This document shows, one piece after another, positions 42,768 to 51,503 of a stretch of 64,000 nucleotides of DNA. The notes under the pieces were generated by a model that saw only the letters and a list, made by a program, of their open reading frames with translations, did not search any database and was not told the DNA's origin. The position numbers and the translations under genes are program-made. Source of the stretch: Thalassovita sp. GTDB lineage: Bacteria > Pseudomonadota > Alphaproteobacteria > Rhodobacterales > Rhodobacteraceae. Where the stretch lies: assembly GCA_029212905.1 (NCBI GenBank), contig JARGPB010000008.1, positions 62,001 to 126,000 on the forward strand. The letters run 5' to 3'. Numbering within the stretch: the stretch's first letter is position 1; the number at the start of each line of letters is the position of its first letter.

Positions 42768-43631
42768 ATGAGCTACGAATTGTTTATCGGTGACAGAACG
42801 TTTTCCAGTTGGTCGCTGCGCGGCTGGCTGATGTTTGAACAATTCGGACTGCCCGTCACAACCCATTTGGTGGGCCTTTACGATGGCACTATGAAAGAAG
42901 ATCTGGCCGACTTGGCCCCTGCGCGGCTGGTGCCCGCCATGCGTACCCCCGAAGGGATCGTGGTCGGAGAGACATTGGCCATGGCCGAGACATTGGCCGA
43001 ACGCCATCCCGAGGCCAACATGTGGCCAACCGACCCGGCGGCGCGGGCCCTGGCGCGATGGTTGGCGGCCGAAATGCACGCGGGTTTTGGGGCGCTGCGC
43101 GGGGATTGCCCGATGCAACTGCTGCACCAATATGAACTGACCCCCAGCGCTGACGTTCTTGTCGATCTTGAACGCCTGCAAGAATTGTGGTCGCTGGCCC
43201 GCAGCCAGTTCGGATCGACCGGGCCGTGGTTATTTGGCCGCTATTCGCTGGCCGATGTGTTCTTTGCCCCCGTCGCCGCCCGGATCGCGGGCTATGGGCT
43301 GCCGGTCAGCCCCCTGGTGCACGCTTATGTCGAAACAACGCTGGCCGATCCGGCCTTCCGCCGGTGGCGCGCAATGGGCCTGACAAAATCTTATGATCCA
43401 GTCCCATACGCAATGGATCTGCCCACACGCGCGTGGCCCGGCCCCGCGCCTCTACCTGCACGCCCCATCGACAGCGGCACCCCAGAAAACGACACCTGCC
43501 CCTACTCGGGCAAGGAAATCACCCACCTAGCCGAAATCAACCACCGTATCTTTGGGTTTTGCAATTCGTTCTGCCGCGACAAGACAGTCGCCGACGCGAT
43601 AGCCTGGCCAAAGTTCGCCGCGCTTTTGTAA
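42768..43631 (+). CDS. glutathione S-transferase with a cysteine-rich C-terminal tail
   Basis: A 287-residue protein. Residues 1-80 form a thioredoxin-like GST N-domain (RTFSSWSLRGWLMFEQFGLP, VPAMRTPEGIVVGETLAMAE), and about 85-215 an all-helical C-domain (GPWLFGRYSLADVFFAPVAA). After that a tail of about 60 residues ends in a TRASH/YHS-like group, DTCPYSGKEITHLAEI and IFGFCNSFCRDKT, with Cys244, Cys265 and Cys269. Typical GSTs stop near residue 220. The ATG at 42768 is preceded by AAAGGG; a TTG seven codons earlier is in frame. It follows cobU and the phosphatase, with no clear functional link. Confidence 0.85.
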   Translation: MSYELFIGDRTFSSWSLRGWLMFEQFGLPVTTHLVGLYDGTMKEDLADLAPARLVPAMRTPEGIVVGETLAMAETLAERHPEANMWPTDPAARALARWLAAEMHAGFGALRGDCPMQLLHQYELTPSADVLVDLERLQELWSLARSQFGSTGPWLFGRYSLADVFFAPVAARIAGYGLPVSPLVHAYVETTLADPAFRRWRAMGLTKSYDPVPYAMDLPTRAWPGPAPLPARPIDSGTPENDTCPYSGKEITHLAEINHRIFGFCNSFCRDKTVADAIAWPKFAALL

Positions 43632-43635
43632 GGCG

Positions 43636-43675
43636 TTAACCAATCTTCAATCTTCCGGGGCTTAACTTTCGTTAA
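43636..43675 (+). promoter_or_regulatory. CtrA-like TTAA motifs before comM
   Basis: TTAACCAATCTTCAA (43636-43650) is a TTAA-N7-TCAA site, one base off the CtrA consensus TTAA-N7-TTAA. A second pair, TTAA-N6-TTAA, is at 43662-43675. They lie between the GST stop and the comM start. In Rhodobacter capsulatus competence-like genes, comM among them, depend on CtrA. Confidence 0.45.
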
Positions 43676-43697
43676 CCTTGGTGGATTGGGAAACGTC

Positions 43698-45215
43698 ATG
43701 ATTGCTCGGGCCTATACAGTCGCATTCGAGGGCGTCAGCGCACGCCCCGTCGAGGTACAATGTGCCGTCAGTCCCGGTATGCCCGCGTTTTCCATCGTGG
43801 GCCTGCCGGACAAAGCCGTTTCCGAAGCCCGAGACCGGGTCCGCGCGGCGCTGTCTTCGATGGCAATCGCCCTTCCGTCGAAACGCATCACCATCAATTT
43901 GTCACCTGCTGACATCCGCAAAGAAGGCAGCCATTTCGATCTGCCCATTGCCCTGGCCCTGTTGGCCGCGTTGGAAATCATTCCGCGCGATGCCGCAGAG
44001 GGCACAACTGCGCTCGGTGAACTGTCATTGGATGGATCGCTGGTTCCCGTCGTGGGGGCCCTGCCCGCCGCAATGTCTGCCGCCGCAGATGACCGGAGCT
44101 TGCTTTGCCCTGTTGCTTCGGGCCCCGAGGCCGCCTGGGTCGGTGCCTGTCAAGTCATCGCCGCGCGTGGTCTGGCCGAAGTGGTACAGCACTATTCTGG
44201 CCAATCCCCTCTTCTACCGGCCCAACCGGGCGAGGTGATTGCCCCCTCCCACAGCCGCTGCATGCGTGATGTCAAAGGACAAGAACGCGCCAAACGCGCG
44301 CTGGAAATCGCTGCTGCCGGTCGCCATCACCTAATGATGGTTGGCTCTCCCGGTTCGGGGAAATCCATGCTGGCCGCGCGCATTCCCGGCATCTTACCCC
44401 CCCTCACAGCGACAGAAGCCTTGGAGACCTCGATGGTGCACTCCTTGGCCGGGCTGTTGGACGAAGGCGGACTTTCACGCACGCGCCCATTCCGCGAACC
44501 GCATCATACGGCCTCTATGGCGGCAATTGTCGGCGGGGGGCGGGGCGCAAAACCGGGCGAGGTCAGCTTGGCACATAACGGTGTGCTATTTATGGACGAA
44601 TTCCCTGAATTCCAGCGCACTGTGCTGGAAACTCTACGCCAACCCCTCGAAACGGACGAGGTCATGGTTTCCCGCGCGAACGCTCATGTGAAATACCCCT
44701 GCCGGTTCATGCTGGTCGCGGCGGCAAACCCCTGCAAATGCGGCTATATGGCAGACCCAGCCCGCGCCTGTTCCCGCGCGCCCATCTGCGGCGAGGACTA
44801 CTTGGGGCGGATCAGTGGCCCCTTGATGGATCGGTTTGACCTGCGGGTCGAGGTGCCGCCCGTTTCCTTCGCAGATCTGGATTTACCGTCAGATGGCGCG
44901 ACTTCTGTCACCATCGCAGCCCGCGTCGCCCAAGCACGCCAGGCCCAAGCAGACCGATACGCTGGTGCAAACGGGGTCCGGCTGAACGCAGATATCGAAG
45001 GGGAGATGCTGGATTCCGTCGCAACACCGGATTCCGATGGCAAACAGTTGCTACGCAAAGTGGCCGAACGCTTTGGACTAACCGCCCGTGGATATCACCG
45101 GGTGCTGAGGGTCGCGCGCACGATCGCAGATCTAGAAGGTTCAGACGCGGTGCGCCGGAACCACGTGGCCGAGGCCACCTCGTTCCGGCTAACATCAGCC
45201 CATGAACTCGCTTAG
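43698..45215 (+). CDS. comM: YifB/ComM family Mg-chelatase-like ATPase
   Basis: A 505-residue AAA+ ATPase. Seen: the N-terminal ComM domain with VQCAVSPGMPAFSIVGLPD and ALPSKRITINLSPAD, the Walker A MVGSPGSGKSMLAARIPG, Walker B VLFMDEFPEF, and the ANPCKCG cysteine motif of the family. ComM acts as a branch-migration helicase in natural transformation in Vibrio and others. In Rhodobacter capsulatus it is needed for recipients of gene transfer agent DNA. The ribosome binding site is weak. It is convergent with gshB; their stop codons overlap by four bases. Confidence 0.93.
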   Translation: MIARAYTVAFEGVSARPVEVQCAVSPGMPAFSIVGLPDKAVSEARDRVRAALSSMAIALPSKRITINLSPADIRKEGSHFDLPIALALLAALEIIPRDAAEGTTALGELSLDGSLVPVVGALPAAMSAAADDRSLLCPVASGPEAAWVGACQVIAARGLAEVVQHYSGQSPLLPAQPGEVIAPSHSRCMRDVKGQERAKRALEIAAAGRHHLMMVGSPGSGKSMLAARIPGILPPLTATEALETSMVHSLAGLLDEGGLSRTRPFREPHHTASMAAIVGGGRGAKPGEVSLAHNGVLFMDEFPEFQRTVLETLRQPLETDEVMVSRANAHVKYPCRFMLVAAANPCKCGYMADPARACSRAPICGEDYLGRISGPLMDRFDLRVEVPPVSFADLDLPSDGATSVTIAARVAQARQAQADRYAGANGVRLNADIEGEMLDSVATPDSDGKQLLRKVAERFGLTARGYHRVLRVARTIADLEGSDAVRRNHVAEATSFRLTSAHELA

Positions 45216-46150
45216 AGACCGCGCTTGGCCTCGATCACTTCCCAGATGCGTTTGGCTGTGTTGGTGCCGTCGAAACGCTCTAGTTCTTGGATTCCGGTGG
45301 GCGAAGTCACGTTGATTTCGGTCAGGAAGTCGCCAATCACGTCAATCCCGACAAAAACCTGACCTTTCTCCTTCAGCCGGGGGCCGATCGTCGCGCAGAT
45401 TTCCAAATCCCGTTCGGTCAGGCCGATTTTCTCTGGGCGTCCGCCGACATGCATATTCGAACGTGTCTCACCCGCCTGCGGCACCCTGTTGATCGCGCCA
45501 ACAGGCTCACCATCAACCAGAATCACCCGCTTATCGCCGTTTGCGACGTCGGGCAGGAATTTCTGCACGATCAGCGGCTCGCGCGAGAATCCGGTGAACA
45601 GCTCGTGCAACGAAGACAGATTCCGGTCGCTTTCCGTCAGCCGGAACACTCCGGCTCCGCCATTCCCATACAGCGGCTTGAGGATGACATCACCATGCGT
45701 GTTCTTGAACGCCCGGATCGTGTCCAAGTCGCGCGCGATTGTGGTCGGGGGCATGAGCTGCGGAAAGTCCAAAATCATCAGTTTTTCCGGATAGTTGCGC
45801 ACCCAAAATGGGTCATTCACCACCAGCGTTTTTGGATGGATGCGCTCCAGCAGATGGGTTGTGGTGATGTAGAACATATCGAAAGGCGGATCCTGGCGCA
45901 GCCAAACGACGTCGAAATCCGCCAGATCCACCTCTTGCTCGTCCCCCAGGGAATAGTGATCGCCCACGACCTTCTGCACTGTCAGCGGCCAGCCTGTGGC
46001 GGTGATCCGCCCCTCTTGATACGCGAGCTTGTCCGGCGTGTAGTAAAACAGCTCGTGCCCACGTTCTTGCGCCTCAAGCGCGATGCGGAATGTGCTGTCC
46101 GCATAAATGTCGATCGGCCCGATCGGGTCCATCTGAAAGGCGATTTTCAT
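45212..46150 (-). CDS. gshB: glutathione synthetase
   Basis: The ATP-grasp ligase that joins gamma-glutamylcysteine and glycine, 312 residues. Seen: MKIAFQMDPIGPIDIYADST at the N-terminus, the substrate segment WLRQDPPFDMFYITTTHLLE, the ATP-grasp loop LKPLYGNGGAGVFRL, and the C-terminal GIDVIGDFLTEINVTSPTG. All family landmarks are present. It reads downstream of yraN after 58 bp. The product, glutathione, is the substrate of the GST encoded on the other strand nearby. Confidence 0.96.
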   Translation of the reverse strand: MKIAFQMDPIGPIDIYADSTFRIALEAQERGHELFYYTPDKLAYQEGRITATGWPLTVQKVVGDHYSLGDEQEVDLADFDVVWLRQDPPFDMFYITTTHLLERIHPKTLVVNDPFWVRNYPEKLMILDFPQLMPPTTIARDLDTIRAFKNTHGDVILKPLYGNGGAGVFRLTESDRNLSSLHELFTGFSREPLIVQKFLPDVANGDKRVILVDGEPVGAINRVPQAGETRSNMHVGGRPEKIGLTERDLEICATIGPRLKEKGQVFVGIDVIGDFLTEINVTSPTGIQELERFDGTNTAKRIWEVIEAKRGL

Positions 46151-46208
46151 CCGCAGTCCCCTTGCTTGCTTGCCCCCTTACATGGCGCAAGCGACGGGGC
46201 AGGGCAAA

Positions 46209-46607
46209 TCAGAAATGGCCAAATGCATTTTCAAATATCTGTGCTTGGCCCTGCTGATCACAGCAGGCCAAGTCGAATCGCACCTCTGACAGGGATCCCG
46301 CGGGCTGCTCTGCCAGGTATTCCTCGGCCGTGGCGCGAATTCTTTGGACTTGGGCAGGCCGAAGCCGCTCCATCGCCGCATCAATCGAGCGAGCGGCCTT
46401 TACCTCGACAAAAACCAAGGTAGCGCCGTCGCGCAGAACCAGATCAATCTCACCCACCGTGCCTCGCCAACGCTGCTGTAGAACGGTCCCACCCCGGCGC
46501 GCGTAGTGGCGCAGAATCTGTTGCTCCGCACTCTGACCAAAAAGGTTGGCGCGGGTTCCCCTGCGGCGCCGGGTTCGAAATTCGGGGGCAAGAGAGGCTG
46601 CGGTCAT
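46209..46607 (-). CDS. yraN: UPF0102 family protein (YraN)
   Basis: A 132-residue YraN-type protein with a nuclease-like restriction fold. Seen: the FGQSAEQQILRHYARRGG segment, EIDLVLRDGATLVFVEVKA, with the Asp-Xaa-Glu-Xaa-Lys pattern of the fold, and the RIRATAEEYLAEQP tail. Molecular function is unknown. The start overlaps the rsmI stop by ATGA. In E. coli the same gene lies between rsmI-lpoA and diaA, so the neighbourhood is conserved. Confidence 0.9.
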   Translation of the reverse strand: MTAASLAPEFRTRRRRGTRANLFGQSAEQQILRHYARRGGTVLQQRWRGTVGEIDLVLRDGATLVFVEVKAARSIDAAMERLRPAQVQRIRATAEEYLAEQPAGSLSEVRFDLACCDQQGQAQIFENAFGHF

Positions 46608-47464
46608 TCACGATCCATTTTCAAAGCCAGTTGATAAACCTTTCTACGGGGCAACCCTGTTTGTTCCGCGACAGTATCCGCCGCGTCCCGAACCGAGCCA
46701 TCCTGCAAGGCCTGTTTCACCAACACTTCTAAGTCCGCATCGCTAACATCCGGTAAACCCATACGGTCGACCAGCACCACTATTTCACCTTTCAGTGTGC
46801 GGTCAGCGCAGATCTGCGCCAATTCCCCCAACGGCGCGCGGATCACCTCCTCGAATTTCTTGGTCAGCTCCCGACATACGGCTGCCTCTCGCCCGGCACC
46901 CAAAATCTCGGCGGCATCACGCAACATCGCGGCGACCCGTCTTGGTGATTCGTAGAAAACCAGCGTGCCAGGGACCTCTTTCAGCGCCTTGAGAGCAGTT
47001 TTTCGCTGCCCCGAACTGTTGGGCAGGAACCCGTTGAAAAAGAAACGATCAGTCGGCAGCCCCCCCACGGTCAGCGCCGTGATCACCGCAGAGGCCCCCG
47101 GCGCAGAAACCAACCCATACCCTTGATCACGGGCTGCGCGCGCCAGATCAAACCCTGGATCAGCCACCATAGGAGTCCCGGCCTCTGATGCATAAACGAC
47201 TGATTTTTCCTCGGCCAGCAAGGCCATGATGCGTGGTCGCACCTGGTTGCCGTTGTGGTCATGATAGCTGATCAGCGGCCTATCGCGCAGAGCCACGCCA
47301 TGTATGTCCATCAGCCTGCGCAAGCTACGCGTGTCCTCGGCCACCAGCACGTCGGCAGAGGCCAGAATATCCAGCGCCCTCAGAGTGATATCCCGTGCGG
47401 TGCCAATAGGTGTGGCAACCAGATACAACCCTGGCTGCAACGAAACGATTTGCGGATTCAACAC
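46604..47464 (-). CDS. rsmI: 16S rRNA (cytidine(1402)-2'-O)-methyltransferase
   Basis: A 286-residue tetrapyrrole-methylase-fold enzyme that 2'-O-methylates C1402 of 16S rRNA. Seen: the N-terminal PGLYLVATPIGTARDITLRA, VLVAEDTRSLRRLMD, ASEAGTPMVADPG, the SAM region LVSAPGASAVITALTVGGLP and FNGFLP, plus VFYESPRRV. It starts with GTG and has GAAGGGG upstream. Divergent from the lpoA-like gene, as in the E. coli yraL-yraM layout. Overlaps yraN by 4 bp. Confidence 0.95.
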   Translation of the reverse strand: MLNPQIVSLQPGLYLVATPIGTARDITLRALDILASADVLVAEDTRSLRRLMDIHGVALRDRPLISYHDHNGNQVRPRIMALLAEEKSVVYASEAGTPMVADPGFDLARAARDQGYGLVSAPGASAVITALTVGGLPTDRFFFNGFLPNSSGQRKTALKALKEVPGTLVFYESPRRVAAMLRDAAEILGAGREAAVCRELTKKFEEVIRAPLGELAQICADRTLKGEIVVLVDRMGLPDVSDADLEVLVKQALQDGSVRDAADTVAEQTGLPRRKVYQLALKMDRE

Positions 47465-47549
47465 TGGACCCCTTCTGAACGGTGTCTATTATTGGGCCTC
47501 GAAGACCAAAGGCGTAGTACCGCCTGCCCCCAGGGAGTAAAACCAGTCC

Positions 47550-48728
47550 ATGTTCGCCTTTTTGTCCGCCCCCCGCAACCTGATTACCCGTTTGTTCGCA
47601 TTGCTCAGCCTGATGGTGCTGGCTGCCTGTGAACCAATCGCCATTGGCGGAGGCGGTCCACTGATCAACACCCAAGCCCCAGTCCCCGTTGCCCTGCTGG
47701 TGCCCCGAGGAGGCGGCAATTCAGGCGATGACATTTTGGCTCAAAGCCTTGAAAATGCGGCAAAACTAGCGATTTCAGACTTGGAGGGCGTCAAGATCGA
47801 CCTGCGCGTTTATGCGACCGCGGGTGATCCGGGCACAGCGCAAGCTCAGGCCATCAAGGCCGTGAATGATGGCGCGAAGATCATCCTTGGCCCCGTCTAT
47901 AGCGCCGAGGCAAATGCCGTCGCGGTGGGCGTGGCCCCCAAGGGCGTGAATGTTTTGTCCTTCTCGAACAACTCGACCATTGCGGGCGGGAATCTGTTTA
48001 TCCTGGGGCCAACCTTTGAAAACACAGCAAAGCGGCTGGTTCGCTATGCATCCCGTCAAGGCAAGGGCAATATCGTTATCGCGCATGATACCAACCTGGG
48101 CGGAGAACTGGGCAAGAACGCGATCCAAACCGCGATTGGCCAGACCGGTGGCAGCACCATGGCTGCGGCCGTCGGATACGAGTTCTCGCAGCAGGGTGTG
48201 GTTGCGGCCATTCCCAGCATCCGCAAAGCTGTCCAAAGCGGGGCCGCGAATGCGCTGTTCCTGACAGCAAATACGGATGGAGCGCTTCCGCTGGTCACTC
48301 AATTGCTGATGGAAACCGGCGTCAGCCCCCAGAATGTGCAATACATGGGCCTTACACGCTGGGACGTCCCGCCCCAAACACTGGAACTGCCGGGCGTCCA
48401 GGGCGCGTGGTTTGCGATGCCTGACCCAACCATGACCCAGCGTTTCAGCAGCCGATACACACAGGCTTACGGTGCCCAGCCTCATTCGATTGGGGGGCTG
48501 GCCTATGACGGGGTCGCCGCCATCGGTGCGCTGGTCAAGGCCGGGAACGCGAACGCACTGACTGGGGCCGCACTGACACAAGGGGCGGGCTTCCAAGGGG
48601 TGAATGGCATCCTGCGTCTGCGAACGGACGGCACCAATGAACGCGGACTGGCGATTGCCCAGATCCAAAACAAGAAAGTCGTGATTGTTGACCCGGCACC
48701 CCGCGCATTTGCCGGTGGTGGCAGCTAA
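47550..48728 (+). CDS. LpoA-like lipoprotein activator of penicillin-binding protein
   Basis: A 392-residue lipoprotein with the lipobox LAAC (Cys27). The mature part is a periplasmic binding-protein (Leu/Ile/Val-type) fold: VALLVPRGGGNSGDDI, ILGPVYSAEANAVAVGVA, LFILGPTFENTAKRLVRYA, GGLAYDGVAAIGALVK. In E. coli LpoA of the same position activates PBP1a; alphaproteobacterial versions lack the large N-terminal TPR part, as here. Substrate binding or an ABC partner is not implied. It is divergent from rsmI and followed by glnD after 15 bp. Confidence 0.83.
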   Translation: MFAFLSAPRNLITRLFALLSLMVLAACEPIAIGGGGPLINTQAPVPVALLVPRGGGNSGDDILAQSLENAAKLAISDLEGVKIDLRVYATAGDPGTAQAQAIKAVNDGAKIILGPVYSAEANAVAVGVAPKGVNVLSFSNNSTIAGGNLFILGPTFENTAKRLVRYASRQGKGNIVIAHDTNLGGELGKNAIQTAIGQTGGSTMAAAVGYEFSQQGVVAAIPSIRKAVQSGAANALFLTANTDGALPLVTQLLMETGVSPQNVQYMGLTRWDVPPQTLELPGVQGAWFAMPDPTMTQRFSSRYTQAYGAQPHSIGGLAYDGVAAIGALVKAGNANALTGAALTQGAGFQGVNGILRLRTDGTNERGLAIAQIQNKKVVIVDPAPRAFAGGGS

Positions 48729-48743
48729 TAAAAAGAAAAAAGA

Positions 48744-51503
48744 ATGAAAGACTTGCCTGATGCGCCGGACAGCCTGATCTGTCCGGCAGAACGTATTTTC
48801 AATATCCAAGAAACCGATGCTCTGCTTGCTCAGGCGGTGCAAGGTTTGACCGATCCGGGTGACATTCGCAACGCCGTTGTCCCGATCCTTATTCAGGCGC
48901 GAAAGGACGGGATGGAGGCGATAGCCTCGGCCTTTGCTGATAATCCGTTTGCCGCGCGCCCCACGACACGCGCCTACACTTGGCTGACCGACTGCATTGT
49001 CGTGACGGCAATGGATATTTCATTGCGGCTGATGAACCCGCAAGGGAGCCCCGAGGAACGCCTGTCTCTGATCGCCGTCGGCGGCTATGGCCGTGGAGAG
49101 ATGGCGACATTCTCGGACGTTGATCTACTGTTTTTGACGCCCCAGACAATCAGCGACTGGGCCGAAGGCGTCATCGAAGCCATGCTCTATATCCTGTGGG
49201 ACCTGCGCCTTAAGGTTGGCCATGCCTCGCGGACCATCAAGGACTGTATCAAGCTGGGCAAAGAGGATTTCACCATCCGAACCGCCTTGCTGGAACACCG
49301 TGTTTTGGCGGGAGACACTGATCTGGCCAAAGAGCTGGACCAGAAACTCTGGTCCGATCTATTCAAAGGTACCGCGCGGGAATTCATCGAAGCAAAGCTG
49401 GCCGAACGCGATGCCCGCCACACCCGTCAGGGCGGCCAACGCTATGTGGTCGAACCGAACGTCAAAGAAGGCAAGGGCGGCCTGCGCGATCTGCAATCCC
49501 TGTTCTGGATCGCCAAGTATGTTCACGGTGTCCAAGACACTGCCGAACTGGTCCGCCTAAAGGTTTTTTCTTCGGACGAATACAAGACCTTTATCCGCGC
49601 CGAAGATTTCCTGTGGGCGGTGCGGTGCCATCTGCATCTGGTTACCAACCGCGCCTCTGACCAGCTCAACTTTGACCTTCAGGTCGAGGTCGCTGCGCGG
49701 ATGGAATACAAAGACAAGGGCGGCCGCCGGGCCGTCGAACATTTCATGCAGGACTATTTCCGCCACGCAACAGCAACCGGCGACCTGACCCGCATTTTCC
49801 TGACCAAACTAGAAGCGATGCATGTCAAAGGCGCGCCGTTGCTGGAACGCATCTTCCGTCGATCGCCCAAGGTCAAATCGGGCTACACAGTCATCCACAA
49901 CCGGCTGGCCGTCGAGAATGAGAAGAAATTCCTTTCGGACAAGCTGAACCTTCTGCGCTTGTTCGAAGAAGCCCTGCGGACCGGGATGTTGATCCATCCC
50001 GACGCTATGCGTCTTGTCACGGCGAACCTGCATCTGGTCGACGACGAACTGCGAAACGACAAAGAAGCCCGCCGCATTTTCCTGGACTTGATGCTGAAAC
50101 ACGGCAATCCCGAACGCGCCCTGCGCCGCATGAATGAACTGGGGGCATTGGGGACGTTTATCCCAGAGTTCCAGACTATCGTCGCGATGATGCAGTTCAA
50201 CATGTATCACCACTACACCGTGGACGAGCACACGATCCAATGCATCAAGGTCCTCAGCGAGATCGAGCAGGGCGATCTGGTCGAAGAATTACCCGTCGCC
50301 AGCGGAATTCTGAAACGAGGCGTGAATCGCAGGGTGATCTATGTGGCGCTTTTGCTGCATGACATCGGCAAAGGCCGGGACGAGGATCACTCGGTCCTGG
50401 GGGCCAAGATTGCCCGCAAAGTCGCGCCGCGCCTGGGTCTGAATAAAACCGAATGTGAAACCGTAGAATGGCTGGTGCGCTATCACTTGCTGATGTCCGA
50501 TATGGCGCAAAAACGCGATTTGTCTGACCCACGCACCCTGCGCGATTTCGCCAAGGCCGTGAAGACGCGCAAACGTCTGGATCTGCTGACCGTCCTAACC
50601 GTCTGTGACATTCGCGGCGTCGGCCCCGGCACCTGGAACAACTGGAAAGCCATGCTGCTACGCCAGTTGCACCGAGAAACGGCCAATGCCCTGGAGCATG
50701 GTCTCGAAGAGCTCAACCGCGAAAACCGCGGAGCCGAGGCGCGCCGCAAGCTGCGCGAAGCCTTGGACGGCTGGGATCCCGCAGCGCTGCGCCGGGAAAC
50801 TTCACGTCATTATCCGCCCTATTGGCAGGGATTGGATACCGCAAGCCAGGTGATTTTCGCCCGTCTGTTACGGGACATTCCCGATGACGAAGTCCGGATT
50901 GACCTGCACCTTGACGTCAACCGCGACGCCACCCGCGCCAGTTTTGCGATGATCGACCATCCGGGCATCTTCTCGCGGCTTGCGGGGGCTTTGGCATTGG
51001 TTGGGGCTAACGTGGTGGACGCGCGCAGCTATACCACGAATGACGGATACGCGACCGCCGTGTTCTGGATTCAGGACGCAGATGGCCACCCCTACGAAGA
51101 GGTCAGGCTGCCGCGTCTCCGTAAGATGATCCAAAAAACCCTGATGGGCGAAGTCGTCGCAACCGAAGCCATGAAATCGCGCGACAAGATCAAGAAACGC
51201 GAACGCGCCTTCAGAGTGCCGACTTCGATCACCTTCGACAACGAAGGATCAGAGATTTACACGATCATCGAAGTGGACACGCGCGACCGGCCCGGGCTCT
51301 TGTTTGATCTGACCCGCTCATTGGCCAACAGTAACGTCTACATCGCCAGCGCAGTCATCGCGACCTATGGCGAACAGGTGGTCGACACCTTCTATGTCAA
51401 AGACATGTTCGGGCTGAAATATCATTCCTCGGCCAAGCAGAAATCTCTGGAACGCAAGCTACGCGAAGCCATCGTCAAAGGCGCCGAAAGGGCAATTTCG
51501 TGA
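48744..51503 (+). CDS. glnD: bifunctional uridylyltransferase / uridylyl-removing enzyme
   Basis: GlnD, 919 residues, the nitrogen sensor that adds or removes UMP on PII proteins according to glutamine. Seen: the nucleotidyltransferase motif GGYGRGEMATFSDVDLLFL, the HD domain with LLHDIGKGRDEDHS, and two C-terminal ACT domains (from about 720 and 830) with DHPGIFSRLAGALALVGANV and DRPGLLFDLTRSL. All parts are in normal order. It is preceded by the lpoA-like gene, and murJ starts within its stop codon (GTGA). Confidence 0.95.
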   Translation: MKDLPDAPDSLICPAERIFNIQETDALLAQAVQGLTDPGDIRNAVVPILIQARKDGMEAIASAFADNPFAARPTTRAYTWLTDCIVVTAMDISLRLMNPQGSPEERLSLIAVGGYGRGEMATFSDVDLLFLTPQTISDWAEGVIEAMLYILWDLRLKVGHASRTIKDCIKLGKEDFTIRTALLEHRVLAGDTDLAKELDQKLWSDLFKGTAREFIEAKLAERDARHTRQGGQRYVVEPNVKEGKGGLRDLQSLFWIAKYVHGVQDTAELVRLKVFSSDEYKTFIRAEDFLWAVRCHLHLVTNRASDQLNFDLQVEVAARMEYKDKGGRRAVEHFMQDYFRHATATGDLTRIFLTKLEAMHVKGAPLLERIFRRSPKVKSGYTVIHNRLAVENEKKFLSDKLNLLRLFEEALRTGMLIHPDAMRLVTANLHLVDDELRNDKEARRIFLDLMLKHGNPERALRRMNELGALGTFIPEFQTIVAMMQFNMYHHYTVDEHTIQCIKVLSEIEQGDLVEELPVASGILKRGVNRRVIYVALLLHDIGKGRDEDHSVLGAKIARKVAPRLGLNKTECETVEWLVRYHLLMSDMAQKRDLSDPRTLRDFAKAVKTRKRLDLLTVLTVCDIRGVGPGTWNNWKAMLLRQLHRETANALEHGLEELNRENRGAEARRKLREALDGWDPAALRRETSRHYPPYWQGLDTASQVIFARLLRDIPDDEVRIDLHLDVNRDATRASFAMIDHPGIFSRLAGALALVGANVVDARSYTTNDGYATAVFWIQDADGHPYEEVRLPRLRKMIQKTLMGEVVATEAMKSRDKIKKRERAFRVPTSITFDNEGSEIYTIIEVDTRDRPGLLFDLTRSLANSNVYIASAVIATYGEQVVDTFYVKDMFGLKYHSSAKQKSLERKLREAIVKGAERAIS

